Source: Tilletia caries
Lineage: Eukaryota > Basidiomycota > Exobasidiomycetes > Tilletiales > Tilletiaceae
Direction of reading: 5' to 3'
Length of the DNA stretch: 64,000 nucleotides
Assembly: GCA_032718865.1 (NCBI GenBank)
Contig: JALUTQ010000041.1
Span: 124,001 to 188,000, forward strand
Within the stretch, counting starts at the first letter, position 1. Each line of letters opens with the position of its first letter. Under the pieces are notes generated by a model. That model did no database searches and was not told the origin of the DNA. It saw nothing but the letters and a program-made list of their open reading frames with translations. Positions 63,262-64,000 of the stretch are shown here, one piece after another. The translations under genes were made by a program, and so were the position numbers.

Positions 63262-64000
63262 ACTGGCTGATGAGCGGGGGGATCTTGAATTCCGGCAGTC
63301 GTGGCCCGGACGGGAACACGCCTCTCGATGGACCGTCGGCCGGGTTGTTCGCCGACTCCACGTACTGAATGTCCAACCTCACCTTCTCGTCCCTCTCCAG
63401 ATCCACTACCCGCTTCAGCACCGAGTTGACCTGCTTCCCTCGCGACCGACCGAGCTTGTAACCGAATAGAACCCCTTGATTGTCTGAGAAGAACTTGACC
63501 AGAGAATCCCGTGCCCCCAAGGCAAGAGCCGCGCGCAGGCCAAGCTCCAAGGCAACCGCCTCAGCCCATCCGATGTTGCGGCCGTCCGAGTCCCAACCCG
63601 GTGTCCAGCTCCAAGCTGACCATGCGTCCCCAACGATGACGCCGATTCCCCATTCCGAGGAAGCATCGACCCACACCTTTGGCTCGAATACCTTGGCTGG
63701 ACGGGCGAATGATCGGATGAAGGGAACCAAAGACAACTCCGCTACCCACTTTGCCGCCTCCCTTTGAACCTCCGGCTTCACATGCCGCATCTGGAAAGGC
63801 TTGTTCTGTTCCCAACCCGCAACGAACCCAGAGAGTTCGGATAGCCAAGGCCGGAGGTCTCTCGACACATACGCGACGTGTTGGAGCGAGCCGAGCAGTT
63901 TCATGGTATCTTTGAGTGACTGCTTTCCACCTTCCGTGAAGGGCAGTGCCCTGTCCTTGTATTTGTCGGCCTTGTCGCGAGGCAGGATGACCTTTCGTCG
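63236..64000 (-). CDS. RNase H end of reverse transcriptase, DIRS-like element 2 (partial)
   Basis: The frame is open to the right edge and stops at 63236. It holds the RNase H motifs VDASSEWGIGVIVGD, AEAVALELGLRAALAL, FFSDNQGVLFG and ESANNPADGPSRG. The end overlaps the recombinase start (63261) by 26 bases, a compact layout like that of element 1. The reverse-transcriptase catalytic box would lie beyond the window. Confidence 0.75.
   Translation of the reverse strand, partial: RRKVILPRDKADKYKDRALPFTEGGKQSLKDTMKLLGSLQHVAYVSRDLRPWLSELSGFVAGWEQNKPFQMRHVKPEVQREAAKWVAELSLVPFIRSFARPAKVFEPKVWVDASSEWGIGVIVGDAWSAWSWTPGWDSDGRNIGWAEAVALELGLRAALALGARDSLVKFFSDNQGVLFGYKLGRSRGKQVNSVLKRVVDLERDEKVRLDIQYVESANNPADGPSRGVFPSGPRLPEFKIPPLISQYVKAVRIA

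Larger units (their letters stand above)
61800..64000 (-). mobile_element. DIRS-like tyrosine-recombinase retroelement 2 (runs off the window)
   Basis: Minus strand: end of a reverse-transcriptase/RNase H frame at the right edge, followed by a tyrosine recombinase frame. It belongs to the same general group as element 1 but the proteins are clearly different in sequence, so it is another family. Confidence 0.7.

Noticed and set aside
1..64000. tRNA genes, rRNA genes and CRISPR arrays
   Set aside because: No cloverleaf with both intact A and B boxes, no rRNA-like stretch and no regularly spaced repeats were seen. The GGTTCAGATT at DIRS ends resembles a T-loop but has no tRNA around it.

Overview
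The window looks like a stretch of a filamentous or dimorphic fungal nuclear genome, most likely a basidiomycete and possibly a smut relative (Ustilaginomycotina). The support is many short GT-AG introns (about 50-130 nt), moderately GC-rich coding sequence, a 132-residue eukaryotic ribosomal protein S24, a MIR1-type phosphate carrier, Ty1/copia elements and tyrosine-recombinase retroelements. The species assignment is inference; nothing in the sequence names it.

Left part (1-32.7 kb) is a repeat-rich accessory region. It starts with the 5' end of a HAD-like hydrolase gene on the minus strand. It then holds three copies of an isoprenylcysteine-carboxyl-methyltransferase-like gene (one intact at 1844-2921, one truncated at 7272, one frameshifted at 17555) and three copies of a secreted collagen-like gene (4118-4849 minus, 24437-24808 minus, 31728-32387 plus). 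A methyltransferase gene plus a collagen gene form one segmental duplication: about 1.5-5.7 kb equals about 17.3-19.5 kb plus 24.1-25.6 kb. The second copy was later split by a copia insertion with a GATTC target duplication. The collagen cassettes at 24.1-25.9 kb and 30.7-32.7 kb are inverted copies that flank an island of small secreted proteins. Two of these are cysteine-rich, spliced genes (26268-26808 minus; 29475-30005 plus) sharing a C-x3-C-R-G-x6-C motif. This island is the best candidate for an undescribed system, probably effector-like or cell-surface secreted proteins.

Three full-length Ty1/copia elements of one family sit at 12095-16671 (intact, identical LTRs), 19509-24090 (two homopolymer frameshifts) and 35366-39945 (one gag frameshift). 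Each has a perfect 5-bp target duplication. Between the last two lies a multi-pass membrane protein gene with a 9-nt microexon (33276-35118 minus).

The middle (40.8-51.2 kb) is a compact housekeeping block: a peroxisomal-type CoA diphosphatase (Nudix, C-terminal SRL), a hypothetical protein, the tRNA m1A58 methyltransferase TRM61, ribosomal protein S24, a mitochondrial phosphate carrier (11 exons) and a malate dehydrogenase ending in SKL. Two gene pairs are head-to-head with short shared promoters. Relics of TRM61, malate dehydrogenase and the phosphate carrier lie just outside the block.

The right part (51.3-64 kb) is transposon territory. It holds a decayed Tc1/mariner element and a short non-autonomous relative, a small terminal-inverted-repeat element, and two DIRS-like retroelements (Gag, reverse transcriptase, RNase H, tyrosine recombinase) on the minus strand. 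The first has split direct repeats and an apparent spliceosomal intron inside its reverse transcriptase; the second runs off the right edge.
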